Source: Polyangiaceae bacterium
GTDB taxonomy: Bacteria; Myxococcota_A; Polyangia; Polyangiales; Polyangiaceae
Length of the DNA: 64,000 nt
Direction of reading: 5' to 3'
NCBI GenBank assembly: GCA_013361525.1
Contig: JABFXY010000144.1
Coordinates: forward strand, 1 to 64,000
Part shown: piece after piece, positions 34,403-43,161 of the stretch
Layout of the letters: every line of letters starts with the position of its first letter
Position numbering within the stretch: the stretch's first letter is position 1
Translations under genes and position numbers: made by a program
The notes under the pieces: generated by a model
The model's database searches: none
What the model saw: only the letters and a program-made list of their open reading frames with translations
Told to the model about the DNA's origin: nothing

Positions 34403-35578
34403 TCAAGGCGCGATGACGGGGGAGAAATACACGTGATCGAAAGCGGTGTCCGTGAAGTTGCCGCTCGGGTCGTAGCAGACGACCTGGCTCCGGACCGTCG
34501 TGGTGCCGCTCGGAACGAACCACCAATTCAACGCGCAATACGACGCGTCATTGACGTCGAACGCGTAGGAAGTGACGAGCGGAGCCCCCGAGGCGGGCGA
34601 CTGCCACGCGTAGTCCACATCGTACGTGCCGAGCCAGGCGCGCGAGGCCGAGATGCTCACCGGCAAATCGTACCCGTCGCTGTTGTGCAACACATTGCGC
34701 TTGAAACCGCTGTCGGCAAAGCCATTCGATTGAACCCACGCATAGCCGCCGCTTCCACCGGCGCTATCACGCGTATCACGGTAATAGCGCAACGAGAATC
34801 TCGAGTCGGCGAGCGCACCATTCGGTGCGTGGCAATGGATGCGAGCGACGACGGCCCCGGCGTCGATGGCCCAGCCGCCGATCTTGCAGTATTCGTTGCC
34901 CGTGACGCCGTATGCCGTCACCTGAAGATCACCGTTGTCGTTCGCCTGACCCGCCATTCGAACGCGGTATTGGCCGGTACCGTCGTACGTCACGGTCGAC
35001 GTCGCGCCGAACTGATAATTCGGATCCAGCGCGCCGCCGGTGGGTTGGTTCATCCAGAGGTAGGCGCCGGAGGCGGACGCGGCGGTGCCTCCCGGGAAGC
35101 GCGCATACGAGACGACGAATCCAGAGTCGGCCGGCGATCCGTCCGGTGCATGGCACCGCACCGAGATCGTCGTCGTCGTATCGAACGCGGGCAACGCGGA
35201 GCCCCACCAGCCCACCCGGCAGTGGCGGTCGGATCCATAGGTGCTCACCTGCACGTTACCGGCACCTCCGTAGATTCCGTTCAATCGAACCGAATAGACG
35301 CCGGTCGACGTCTTCGTCACGTCGGTGGTGTAGCCGGACGAATTGAAGGATTTGCTCGCGATGACGCTCCACCCATCATAGAGGGCCCACGCCGAGACGT
35401 CGCCCGATAGCAACGCCTCCTCGGCCTCGCCGGTCGTCTCGTCGCCATCGACATCCGCGTCGACGACATCCTCCTCCGGCTCCGAGTCTTCGATTTCCGC
35501 GCACGAAGCGGAGGCGAGCGCCAGCATCACCGACGATCCGAGAGCACGCGTGAAGCGCGCGCCGACATTCTTCGACAT
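34403..35578 (-). CDS. Lipoprotein with three related beta-rich repeats
   Basis: 391 residues, a signal peptide with Cys26 (LASASC), and then a very acidic linker (about 30-55). The mature part repeats a unit of about 100 residues three times: a GxYxVR strand, a V-x-x-YG-x-C strand, a tryptophan-containing loop, a VRCHAPDG-like strand and a DSxFxxxY ending. No enzyme motif. ATG 35578 follows AAGGAGTGGGTC, a good ribosome-binding site. It is the first gene of the block that continues with the FHA activator, so it may be a target or sensor of that system. Confidence 0.75.
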   Translation of the reverse strand: MSKNVGARFTRALGSSVMLALASASCAEIEDSEPEEDVVDADVDGDETTGEAEEALLSGDVSAWALYDGWSVIASKSFNSSGYTTDVTKTSTGVYSVRLNGIYGGAGNVQVSTYGSDRHCRVGWWGSALPAFDTTTTISVRCHAPDGSPADSGFVVSYARFPGGTAASASGAYLWMNQPTGGALDPNYQFGATSTVTYDGTGQYRVRMAGQANDNGDLQVTAYGVTGNEYCKIGGWAIDAGAVVARIHCHAPNGALADSRFSLRYYRDTRDSAGGSGGYAWVQSNGFADSGFKRNVLHNSDGYDLPVSISASRAWLGTYDVDYAWQSPASGAPLVTSYAFDVNDASYCALNWWFVPSGTTTVRSQVVCYDPSGNFTDTAFDHVYFSPVIAP

Positions 35579-35907
35579 GACCCACTCCTTGAAGGGACGC
35601 GTATCTCGCGTCGCGCCGGCCCGAGTGCAGGGTCCGTTCCACACGTTTCGCTGCTTGATTGAGCCTCGGACTCGCGGCAGCGGCCGGTCGATCGCTGGTG
35701 GTCACTAGCAGCGACCTGCGACCAAACACCCGCGGTCGCGGGGGCGGCGCGGTTGGTCGACGACGTCGCATCGCGGCTTTCGCCGAGAAACGCGCTGGTC
35801 GTCAGCGTGGCACGAGGGCTGCGAAGGGCGCTCGCGCTCGCGGTCTTCGCCGCGTTCACTCGTCCGTCAACGTCATCGCGGCTTCGTACGCCGCAAGGAA
35901 AGATGTC
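35579..35907. other. Divergent intergenic region
   Basis: This gene-free stretch separates the repeat lipoprotein (minus) from the secreted protein (plus) and must hold both promoters, though I cannot assign -35/-10 elements. The only symmetry noted is CCCGCG-GT-CGCGGG at 35729-35742. The plus-strand frame stays open through it but has no protein character. Confidence 0.45.
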
Positions 35908-36498
35908 ATGCGCACTTCACTTCTTGTCACCGTCGCCGCCGTCGTCGCCGCCACCACTGCGAGCGTCGCCTATGCAATGGTGCTGCTCCCGGCCGGCGCC
36001 ACCGTCTCGCTGTCCGGCAGCACGTACGCCTCCGACTCGAGCCTCGGCGGGACCATCGAAGACGACAGGGTCCTGTCGTTCGACTGCAGCGACGGGTCCG
36101 GCACGCTGAAAGGCACGTTGCAAACACGTATCGTCCGCAACGGGCTCGGCGAGCTCGACTTCTACTATCGCGTGACGAACGACGCGAGCAGCGATGCCGG
36201 GATCAGCCAAGTCAGCGCGAGGAAGTTTCCGGAATCGAAGCCGGGCAATCAAGACGGCGTGTGGGTCGACTTCCGTCCCGACGGCGACGGCGACGTGGGG
36301 CCGAAGACGGCGCACCGGTCCGATGACGGCACGGTGGTGGATTTCATGTTCAGCGAGAACAACCACGTCGAGCCGGGACACTCGTCGCTCTTCATGTTCG
36401 TGCGCCCCTCGCTCGGCGGCCACGACGATAACGGCGTCACAACGATCATCGATGGCGTCCGCACCTGCGCGGTGGCGAACACATTGCAACCGCTCTGA
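35908..36498 (+). CDS. Secreted hypothetical protein
   Basis: 196 residues with a clear signal peptide (TVAAVVAATTASVAYA, predicted cleavage after AYA). The mature part is beta-rich, with SFDCSDGSGTLKGTLQTRIV, LDFYYRVTND and a MFVRPSLGG strand, and two cysteines that could form a disulfide. No family recognised. ATG 35908 follows AAGGAAAGATGTC. The frame is open back to 35659, but that part is not protein-like. It converges on the next gene, with a strong hairpin between the two stops. Confidence 0.75.
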   Translation: MRTSLLVTVAAVVAATTASVAYAMVLLPAGATVSLSGSTYASDSSLGGTIEDDRVLSFDCSDGSGTLKGTLQTRIVRNGLGELDFYYRVTNDASSDAGISQVSARKFPESKPGNQDGVWVDFRPDGDGDVGPKTAHRSDDGTVVDFMFSENNHVEPGHSSLFMFVRPSLGGHDDNGVTTIIDGVRTCAVANTLQPL

Positions 36499-36522
36499 CG
36501 AGCCCTCGCATCCAAGGCGACG

Positions 36523-36555
36523 CGACCGAGCCTCTGGGCGAAGGAGGCTCGGTCG
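36523..36555. terminator. 12-bp perfect hairpin between convergent genes
   Basis: CGACCGAGCCTC (36523-36534) pairs perfectly with GAGGCTCGGTCG (36544-36555) around a nine-base loop. It lies 25 bp after the stop of the secreted protein and 17 bp after the stop of the convergent membrane protein, a position that suits a bidirectional terminator. There is no U-tract, so function rests on the stem and position. Confidence 0.6.
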
Positions 36556-36571
36556 GGCGGGCGGTCGCCGC

Positions 36572-36955
36572 CTAAAGCACTGGCTTCGTCGACGGCGAAG
36601 AAGCCCGCGGTGTCATCCGCAGCAACCCGACCGCCAGGAATAGACAGGCGATCGTCAGGAGCCCTCCGCCAAATGCGCCGGGGCGTGTGCACTCTTTGAA
36701 ACCTTCCCACATCGTGCGGGTCAGAACGGCATCGGGAATACGCTGCTCGTCGGACAAGGCCTTGAATACGGCGCCGAGCGCCATCCACGTCGCCTCGAGG
36801 ATCGAGACGACGGTAGTGAGCGCCATGGCGCCTAGAAACGGCAGCTGCCGGCGATCGGGCCGTGCGGCGAAGCGCCCGGCCGAACCGACCATGATCAGGC
36901 CGAACACCAAGATCGACCACATTCCCCAGCCGCCTTCTTTGAACAACTCCACCAT
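36572..36955 (-). CDS. Small MotA/TolQ/ExbB-like membrane protein
   Basis: 127 residues with three hydrophobic segments. The first part (EGGWGMWSILVFGLIMVGSA) and the arrangement resemble the N-terminal part of MotA/TolQ/ExbB-like proteins found in myxobacteria, but it is too short to be a complete channel subunit. The C-terminal helix is LLTIACLFLAVGLLRM. ATG 36955 follows the strong ribosome-binding site GAGGAGGCGACG. A fragment of a paralogue with an identical C-terminal helix lies at 12838-12924. Confidence 0.7.
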   Translation of the reverse strand: MVELFKEGGWGMWSILVFGLIMVGSAGRFAARPDRRQLPFLGAMALTTVVSILEATWMALGAVFKALSDEQRIPDAVLTRTMWEGFKECTRPGAFGGGLLTIACLFLAVGLLRMTPRASSPSTKPVL

Positions 36956-37042
36956 CGTCGCCTCCTCGAAGTTTGGGTGTACCGCCGCGGATTCTTTTTC
37001 CGCGGCCTCGATCCTCCCAACGAGGTTCGAGCCGACCCGTGA

Positions 37043-37132
37043 CCTTCTTTTTTTCGCGCGCGCACGACGGCGTGGGTCCCGCCTGGGGGTGTGCTCCCTG
37101 CGGTCGCACTGGGCACCCACGCCTGTGCGCGC
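37043..37132 (+). repeat. Dispersed 90-bp hairpin repeat, single diverged copy
   Basis: A diverged copy of the unit that is tandemly triplicated at 48646-48915, in the same orientation. Shared landmarks are TTTTTTTCGCGCGCGCACGA, GGGTCCCGCCTGGGGG, and the closing CCTGTGCGCGCC. The ends are complementary (GCGCGCAC and GTGCGCGC) and can fold into one long hairpin. It lies between the divergent starts of the small membrane protein and the sigma factor. Confidence 0.7.
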
Positions 37133-37239
37133 CCTGTTCCATCCGGCAGATGTGGTGCCGACGGCGGCCGATGGCCGCCTCCTGAAACGAATATGCGTGC
37201 AGTCCGTCACGCTCCTCCCGCTCCAGCGTTATCCGGAAC

Positions 37240-37818
37240 GTGGAAGCTCGTGACGCAGCGCTGGTCGACGGCTTGCGCCGGCGTGATCCGGCGGCCTTCG
37301 ACGCGCTTTATGCCCGGCACGAGCCGGCGATCTTCCGCTTTCTATGGCGACTTAGCGGGCGTCGGGACGTCGCCGAGGATCTCTTTCAGGAGACCTGGCT
37401 CAGCGTCGCGCGCCACGCCGAAAGGCTCACGGACGACACCGATATCGTCGCGTGGCTCTTCACCATCGCGCGCAATCGCTACCGGAGCTACCGGCGCTGG
37501 GCGCTGCTGGATCTCACGCGCATCGCAGAGCTGGGACGGGAGCCCGTGGACGACGTTCGGTCGCCGGAGCACGACGTCGATGCGCGCAATTCGGCGGCGG
37601 CCGTGAGCCGCGCGCTCGGAAGGCTATCGGCGACACACCGCGAGGTGCTGCTCCTCGCTGTGGTGGAAGGGCTCGCGCCCAGGCAGGTCGCGGCGGTTTT
37701 GGGCCTCACCCCCGAGGCCGTACGACAGCGTCTTCACCGCGCGAGGGCGGAGCTGACGAGCAAGCTCGAGCGAGAAGTGGGGACGCTGCGACGTGGTATA
37801 GAAGGAGGCACCCGATGA
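37240..37818 (+). CDS. ECF-family RNA polymerase sigma factor
   Basis: 192 residues from GTG 37240. Region 2 has FDALYARHEPAIFRFLWRLS, DVAEDLFQETWLSVAR and VAWLFTIARNRYRSYRR. Region 4 has LSATHREVLLLAVVEGLAP, RQVAAVLGLTPEAVRQRLH and RARAEL, the usual helix-turn-helix. The downstream ATG overlaps the stop (ATGA), coupling it to a small membrane protein that is a good candidate for an anti-sigma factor. The target promoters are not known. The upstream region contains the hairpin repeat at 37043-37132. Confidence 0.92.
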   Translation: MEARDAALVDGLRRRDPAAFDALYARHEPAIFRFLWRLSGRRDVAEDLFQETWLSVARHAERLTDDTDIVAWLFTIARNRYRSYRRWALLDLTRIAELGREPVDDVRSPEHDVDARNSAAAVSRALGRLSATHREVLLLAVVEGLAPRQVAAVLGLTPEAVRQRLHRARAELTSKLEREVGTLRRGIEGGTR

Positions 37819-38063
37819 ATTCGCCGGACGACGACGCGCTCGCAACGATGCTGGCCGAGCTGCCCGAACCGGTGCTCGATCCGCGCGTACGCGCGGCCGT
37901 TCATCGCGAGGCACGAGCTGCGCTCACGGAGGATCGCGGCGCGCGCGTTGCCCACGTTTGGTCGACGGTGGTGCTCCCGCTGGTGCTCGTCGGCTGCGCC
38001 GTCGTGTACGCCGTCGACGCGTTCCAGTGCCTCGAGCACACCTACGTCGCGAGCGATCGATAG
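37815..38063 (+). CDS. Small single-helix membrane protein, putative anti-sigma factor
   Basis: 82 residues. A cytoplasmic acidic N-terminus (ALATMLAELPEPVLDPRVRA) is followed by a basic stretch and one transmembrane helix (STVVLPLVLVGCAVVYAV), with a short outer tail. The ATG overlaps the sigma factor stop. Small membrane proteins coupled to ECF sigma genes are often anti-sigma factors; here that is inferred from position and topology, because no zinc-binding anti-sigma motif is visible. It converges on the P450 gene with 6 bp between stops. Confidence 0.65.
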   Translation: MNSPDDDALATMLAELPEPVLDPRVRAAVHREARAALTEDRGARVAHVWSTVVLPLVLVGCAVVYAVDAFQCLEHTYVASDR

Positions 38064-38069
38064 ATCGAA

Positions 38070-39524
38070 TCAGGCTCGAGCGGTGCTCTCGTTCGCGGCG
38101 ATTCGCGGCCTGAGCTTCACGCGCATCTTCATCCCCTTCGGACGAAGCGTCGCGTGCGCTTCCGGCGTGACCGTCGCGCCCTCCGCCATTTCGACGTCCG
38201 CGCGATGCAAGATGGTCGCGAGCACCAGCGGCCCCTCCATCAATGCGAAATGGTTGCCGATGCACGTGCGAGGGCCGGAGCTGAAAGGAATGAATGCGCT
38301 CTTGTGGCGCTTCGCCTCCTCTTCCGGTTTGAAGCGGTCGGGGTCGAAGACATCCGGGTTCGGCCAAATCTCTTTTCGTCGCTGGAGCGCAAAGGGTGAG
38401 AGCAGAACAACCGTCCCTTTCGGCAGCTCGTACTTCCCGACATTCACGGTCTCGACCGCGACGCGCCCGAACATGTAGACAGGCGGATACATCCGCAGCG
38501 ACTCCTTGAAGACGCGCAGCGATAGATCGAGCTTCGGCAGATCTTGCATCGTCGGGATGTGACCAATCGCGTCCACCTCGGCGCGCACCGCGCGGTAGAT
38601 CGACGGGTGCTGCGCGAGCAGCATCAGCGCCCATGCGAGCCCGCTCGCGGTCGTCTCGTGCCCGGCGACGAACAGCGTGAGCACCTCGTCCCGGACCTGG
38701 CGGTCGCTCATCGCGCGGCCTTCATCGTCGCGGGCCGAGAGCAATAGGCTCAGCAAATCGTGGCGACCGCCGGCCGACGCGCGTCGCTCCGCGATCATCC
38801 GATCGACACGGTCGTCGAGCACGGCGACGGCGCGCTTCAGGTCGCGCGTGCGGGCGCTCGGCCACAGAATGGGCTTCAGCAGCTTCAGCGAAGCCTGACG
38901 CGCGAGCTTCTCCAGCCCGCCGCTCAGCCGATCCGCGAGCAAGTCGAGCCCGATCGACGCGCGAGCCTGCGCCATCAACGTGCCACTTCCAGACTCGTCG
39001 CCCGCCCATTGAAGGGCCGTCGTCAGCGCTTCACCGAGCTCGTCCGCCTCGTCGAACGTGTCGGTATCGAAGAGCGTCTTGCCGGCGATGGCCATCGTGA
39101 TGCGCGTCGTCTCGCGCGACATATCGACGACTTGGCCGTCGGTCCACGTCGCGGTCGATCGCTCGGTGCACGACGTCATGTCGGCAGCGAAGCTGCCGAG
39201 GGCCGAGGTCTTGAACAGCGGCGCCATGAGCTTGCGTTGCTTGCGCCAGAGCTCCCCCTCGCTCGTGAAGAGCCCCTCACCCGCAAGCGGAAAAAGCGCG
39301 CTCCGCATGATCGGAGACTTCTGGAACGAGCTCGCGTGGGTGACGAGCACGTCGTGGACCATCTCCGGCGCATTGACGATGACGACGTCACCGAAGACGA
39401 AACCAAACCGTCCGATATCGCCGTGGTCGTCGTTGAATTGCAGAAGCCCGCGGACGCGATCTTCTCGGATCAAGCGGAGCTGGGTCGCCGCAGAGCCCAA
39501 GGAGGAAATCTCTTCCAGGCGCAT
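38070..39524 (-). CDS. Cytochrome P450
   Basis: 484 residues from ATG 39524 (an ATG at 39560 is also in frame). The diagnostic motifs are intact: I-helix AGHETTA, K-helix ESLRMYPP, the PERF-like region FDPDRFKPEE, and the heme-binding loop FSSGPRTCIGNH with the Cys ligand. There is no N-terminal membrane anchor, as usual for bacterial enzymes. It is divergent from a second, only moderately similar P450 102 bp away, so the two may share a regulatory region. The substrate is unknown. Confidence 0.93.
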   Translation of the reverse strand: MRLEEISSLGSAATQLRLIREDRVRGLLQFNDDHGDIGRFGFVFGDVVIVNAPEMVHDVLVTHASSFQKSPIMRSALFPLAGEGLFTSEGELWRKQRKLMAPLFKTSALGSFAADMTSCTERSTATWTDGQVVDMSRETTRITMAIAGKTLFDTDTFDEADELGEALTTALQWAGDESGSGTLMAQARASIGLDLLADRLSGGLEKLARQASLKLLKPILWPSARTRDLKRAVAVLDDRVDRMIAERRASAGGRHDLLSLLLSARDDEGRAMSDRQVRDEVLTLFVAGHETTASGLAWALMLLAQHPSIYRAVRAEVDAIGHIPTMQDLPKLDLSLRVFKESLRMYPPVYMFGRVAVETVNVGKYELPKGTVVLLSPFALQRRKEIWPNPDVFDPDRFKPEEEAKRHKSAFIPFSSGPRTCIGNHFALMEGPLVLATILHRADVEMAEGATVTPEAHATLRPKGMKMRVKLRPRIAANESTARA

Positions 39525-39626
39525 GCGCGCGATCCTCGCCCGACCCTCGATCGAACACAACGCCCCCCGCGAGCGACGGATCGCACCCTACGATTCGCGC
39601 TACCATCGCGGCCGGAAACCGCGCGC

Positions 39627-41090
39627 ATGCTCCGACCAGCGTCCCCCAGCTACAACCCAATCGTGCGCCTCGCCCGCGACATCCGGAGCGAGCTCGCCGC
39701 GCGCGGCGCCTACCCTCCGGGGCCGACCAATTTCGATCTGGAGCGCACGCGCCGCTGGACACAAGACGCCCTCCCGCTCGTGCTCTCGATGTACGAGCGA
39801 TACGGTTCGATCTTCAGCATGCGCATCTTCCACACGCGCATCGTGGTGATGCTCGGCCCCGAGGCGAACCAGTTCGTCACCGTCGACCACCCGGAGAAGT
39901 TCAGCTGGCGCGAAGGCAACCTGGGTGACCTCCATCCGCTCCTCGGTGACGGTCTTCTCACGATTGACGGCGAGTACCACCGACGGTCGCGCAGGATCAT
40001 GCTTCCCGCTTTCCGGCGCGAGCAGCTGTCGAACGTCGTGCACGTCATGGTGGAGGAAGCCGCGCGTGCCGTTGCGATGTTCCGCCCGGCTGATCGCGTC
40101 GACGTGTACGCCTGGGCCCGAAAGCTCACGATGCGCGTATTTCTACGTGCCCTCGCAGGGCTGAACCCCGACGAGGGCGGTAAAGGGGCGATTTTGGCGG
40201 AGCATTTCGAACGCGCGCTCGCCATTTACGGAATGGACGTGCCGCCGCGCCTGCTTCGCGGCCCTGGGACACCGTGGAGCCGAATGATGGCTTCGCGCCG
40301 CGTGCTCGACGAAATCGTCTACGAGGAGATCCGCCGCCGGCGCCGGCGGCCAGGTTCCGGCAAAATCGACATTTTGAGCCTGCTCGTGGAGGCCAAAGAC
40401 GAGGACGGGAGCACGCTCTCCGACGAGGAGGTCCGCGACGAGCTGATGACACTCATGTTCGCGGGCCACGACACCTCGACCTCGACGATCGCCTTCATGC
40501 TCTACGAGCTCGCGCGCAATCCTCATGTCCTCGCGCGGATCGTCGACGAGCAAGACCGCGTCTTACGAGGCAATCCTCCGACGGCCGACCAAATCATGAA
40601 AGGCGAGCTCCGCGAGCTCGAGCAGGCGCTCGCCGAGACGCTTCGCCTCTATCCCGCCGCGTGGATCGGACCGCGCCGATCGGTCGAGGCATTCACCTTC
40701 GGCGGCCAACCAGTCCCCAAAGATGTGTACGTCTACTATTGCTCGTGGGCGAGCCACCGATTGCCGCACATCTTTCCGGATCCCGACTCGTTCAGGCCCG
40801 AACGGTTCGAGCCCGAGGCCAAAAAGAAGCTGCCGCCAGGTGCCTACGTGCCATTCGGCGGCGGCTCGCGCACCTGTATCGGGATGCGCTTCGGCCAGCT
40901 CGAGATTCAAGTCGTCCTGACGATGCTGCTGCAGCGCTTTCGGATGGAGCTCGTGCCCGGCTATCGCCTCGCCGTTCGGCAGATGCCCACGCTGAGCCCC
41001 ACGCACGGAATGCCGATGACGGTCAGACCGAGAGCGGGGACTCGTCAGGTCACGTCCACTGCAGCCGAATCGGGAGCCCTACGACCCTGA
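39627..41090 (+). CDS. Cytochrome P450
   Basis: 487 residues from ATG 39627. It has I-helix AGHDTST, K-helix ETLRLYPAAW, FRPERFEPEAKK and heme loop FGGGSRTCIGMR. The proline-rich YPPGPTNFDLERT near the N-terminus is also typical. It differs enough from the neighbouring P450 to act on a different substrate. The frame is open far upstream inside the other P450 on the opposite strand, which is a shadow. Its 3' end overlaps the convergent gene by 41 bp. Confidence 0.93.
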   Translation: MLRPASPSYNPIVRLARDIRSELAARGAYPPGPTNFDLERTRRWTQDALPLVLSMYERYGSIFSMRIFHTRIVVMLGPEANQFVTVDHPEKFSWREGNLGDLHPLLGDGLLTIDGEYHRRSRRIMLPAFRREQLSNVVHVMVEEAARAVAMFRPADRVDVYAWARKLTMRVFLRALAGLNPDEGGKGAILAEHFERALAIYGMDVPPRLLRGPGTPWSRMMASRRVLDEIVYEEIRRRRRRPGSGKIDILSLLVEAKDEDGSTLSDEEVRDELMTLMFAGHDTSTSTIAFMLYELARNPHVLARIVDEQDRVLRGNPPTADQIMKGELRELEQALAETLRLYPAAWIGPRRSVEAFTFGGQPVPKDVYVYYCSWASHRLPHIFPDPDSFRPERFEPEAKKKLPPGAYVPFGGGSRTCIGMRFGQLEIQVVLTMLLQRFRMELVPGYRLAVRQMPTLSPTHGMPMTVRPRAGTRQVTSTAAESGALRP

Positions 41091-41673
41091 CACCGGACAC
41101 GTCCCCCTCCCCGATCGGGCTCGGCTGAATCACGTCGACGGTGGCCGCGCCCGCGAGCTTGAGCGCCGTCTCCGAATAGACGGTCAGCCCGACATGCAGC
41201 CAGCGCTCGAGGATCGCGGGGACACCGTGGAACACGGCTTCCATCGAGCCGGATTCTTCTTTGGTCGTCTCGACCTTCACGAAGTCGAACATGCGGCTCA
41301 TGATCGACAAAAGGCGCGGCGCGACGGACGCCGGCCGCGCTAGGCGCAGCGCGAACGCGTACACGCCGCCGAGATCTCGGCGGGCCTGATAGCGAGTTCG
41401 ATAAAGCAGGTAGTCGTCGAGCGACATCCGCAATGCACGCGCTTCGTAGGCGATCAGCGGCGGAACGGGCAATACGTCGTACCAGCCCGAAGCGAGGAAT
41501 GGCTGAAGGATGAAGTCTCGAAGCTCCGGCTCGGCGATGTCGCCGGCGAGCGCCTCGATTCCCCCTTGGAGGTTTTCATTGAAGAAGCCTCGTGTCCCCA
41601 GATAGAGGACACCCTTCACGCGAAACGGGCTCTCGCCAAACGCGAACGAGCTGCCCGGCGGGGCGAGCGTCAC
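41050..41673 (-). CDS. DUF2378-like lineage-specific protein
   Basis: 207 residues from a GTG that overlaps the stop of the FAD oxidoreductase (GTGA). It begins FRVKGVLYLGTRGFFNENLQ and later has WYDVLPVPPLIAYEARALRMSLDDYL and a C-terminal GLPIRLQW. The general plan (an RGxxF-like opening, a central helix block, two strand pairs and a terminal W) resembles myxobacteria-specific families of the DUF2378/TIGR02265 kind. The assignment is tentative. Coupling suggests that it works with the oxidoreductase. Confidence 0.6.
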   Translation of the reverse strand: MTLAPPGSSFAFGESPFRVKGVLYLGTRGFFNENLQGGIEALAGDIAEPELRDFILQPFLASGWYDVLPVPPLIAYEARALRMSLDDYLLYRTRYQARRDLGGVYAFALRLARPASVAPRLLSIMSRMFDFVKVETTKEESGSMEAVFHGVPAILERWLHVGLTVYSETALKLAGAATVDVIQPSPIGEGDVSGVRVVGLPIRLQWT

Positions 41674-43079
41674 CGGACGGCTCCGGCGCTGGGGTCCGGC
41701 ATGGTCCACGCAGCTTCGGGGGCACGCACGGCGCGGTCGCCCATCATCCAATGAATGGCGCGGTCGATCGTCCTTCCAATCGCGGGAGCAGCCGTGAGAG
41801 GCGAGAGCCGATCGACCGCGACGGTCCGTGCCGCCACCGGCAGGAATCGAAGCGCAACCCGCGGCGCGCGTAGGGCGCGCGCCGGTGCGCTGACCACGAA
41901 CCGCAGGTCCGGACGCGCCGGCCGCTGCTCGAGCGCGGCGCTTGCGAGTGAGACATCCAAGAGGCCCGACCCGACCATGTTGTCGATGTCGCTCGGCCCG
42001 AGGCCTTGCACATAACGGCGAAAGAGATCGGACGCTGCAAGGAGACCGCCATACGCGACTCGATAGCGCTTCGAATAGGCGTCGAGCACCGCGGCGCTGC
42101 CGAGATCCGCCGCGCCGGAAGCGGCATCGGCGAGCGTGCGCGCCGCGAGCAATCCCATTCCGACGCCGCTCCCGTGGGAGGCGTATACCTGGCATGCCGC
42201 GTCGCCGACGAGCGCGACGCCGGAGGCGCCGAGCGTCGCATACGGCCGGCCGAGCGGGATCGCGCCGCGACCGCCATACAGACGCTCACCGAGGAACGGC
42301 GCGCGCTCGACGAATCGATCGAGGATCGCGCCGCCGTCGTCGACGCCGAGCGCCGGGATCGATCCGGTGAGCACGCCGACTTCGGAGAGGTCAGGGTGGG
42401 TAAAGAGCGTCAGCGTCGAATACCCGCCGGCAATGGCGGGGAATGCGATGTCGTCGCCAGGCTGCGCGCCGTATTGAGCCAAAAACGCTGCGAGCCCCTC
42501 CGGATCGCGGACGGAGTATTGGTATTGAGCGGCCGAGCATCGATCGACCGGATCCGGCGTGGGGCAATGGTCCGACAGCGCCGCAACGCGGGTACGAACG
42601 GCGCCGCCGAGGCCGCTCGCGTCGACGACGAGGCGCGCGCGTATCGCGAATTGCGTCGAGCCGTCCTCGAATTGGACCGTTCGCTCCCCTTCAGGCGCGA
42701 CGTCCACCGATCGGACGTGACCGCGAAGCAGCGTCGCGCCCGCCGCCAATGCGCGTTCGACGAGGTGGGCGACCAGTGCGCGCATATCGATGTGCAACAA
42801 CGGAACGTCCCGCATACAGACGCGGGCGCTGCCATTGGGAGCAACGAGGTGAAAGCCGCGCGAGCCGCGGTGCGCGAAGACCACCGCATTCGGCGGAACA
42901 TCGAATCGTGCTTCTTCGAAGCACCAGCGCGGAACGGCGTTCACCCATCGCGCGCCGGTCGTGCCGTGATCGCGCTTGTCGACCATCACCACAGTGCGCC
43001 CGGCCTGCGCGAAGGCCAGCGCGGTCGCCGCCCCTGCGCTCCCTGCCCCCACCACGAGCACGTCGACGTCGCGAATCAC
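41670..43079 (-). CDS. FAD-dependent oxidoreductase (geranylgeranyl reductase/halogenase-like)
   Basis: 469 residues from GTG 43079. The N-terminal dinucleotide fold has VVGAGSAGAATALAFAQAG and a VVMVDKRDHG second strand. The second FAD motif is ALVGDAACQVYASHGSGVGM. The layout is that of the para-hydroxybenzoate hydroxylase superfamily, closest by eye to geranylgeranyl-reductase or halogenase-like flavoproteins. The WxWxIP motif of true tryptophan halogenases is not seen. It lies beside two P450 genes. The substrate is unknown. Confidence 0.85.
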   Translation of the reverse strand: MIRDVDVLVVGAGSAGAATALAFAQAGRTVVMVDKRDHGTTGARWVNAVPRWCFEEARFDVPPNAVVFAHRGSRGFHLVAPNGSARVCMRDVPLLHIDMRALVAHLVERALAAGATLLRGHVRSVDVAPEGERTVQFEDGSTQFAIRARLVVDASGLGGAVRTRVAALSDHCPTPDPVDRCSAAQYQYSVRDPEGLAAFLAQYGAQPGDDIAFPAIAGGYSTLTLFTHPDLSEVGVLTGSIPALGVDDGGAILDRFVERAPFLGERLYGGRGAIPLGRPYATLGASGVALVGDAACQVYASHGSGVGMGLLAARTLADAASGAADLGSAAVLDAYSKRYRVAYGGLLAASDLFRRYVQGLGPSDIDNMVGSGLLDVSLASAALEQRPARPDLRFVVSAPARALRAPRVALRFLPVAARTVAVDRLSPLTAAPAIGRTIDRAIHWMMGDRAVRAPEAAWTMPDPSAGAVR

Positions 43080-43161
43080 GACTCATGTCACCATGCACGA
43101 AAGTCCGAGGCAAGGTCACCCAACGGGGGATGCGCCTTTTCGAGCGTTCGCGGCGCGCCGT

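Noticed and set aside
41674..42195. N-terminal extension of the 41050 gene into the flavoprotein gene
   Set aside because: It lies in another frame of a well-supported oxidoreductase. The GTG overlapping its stop is the natural start.
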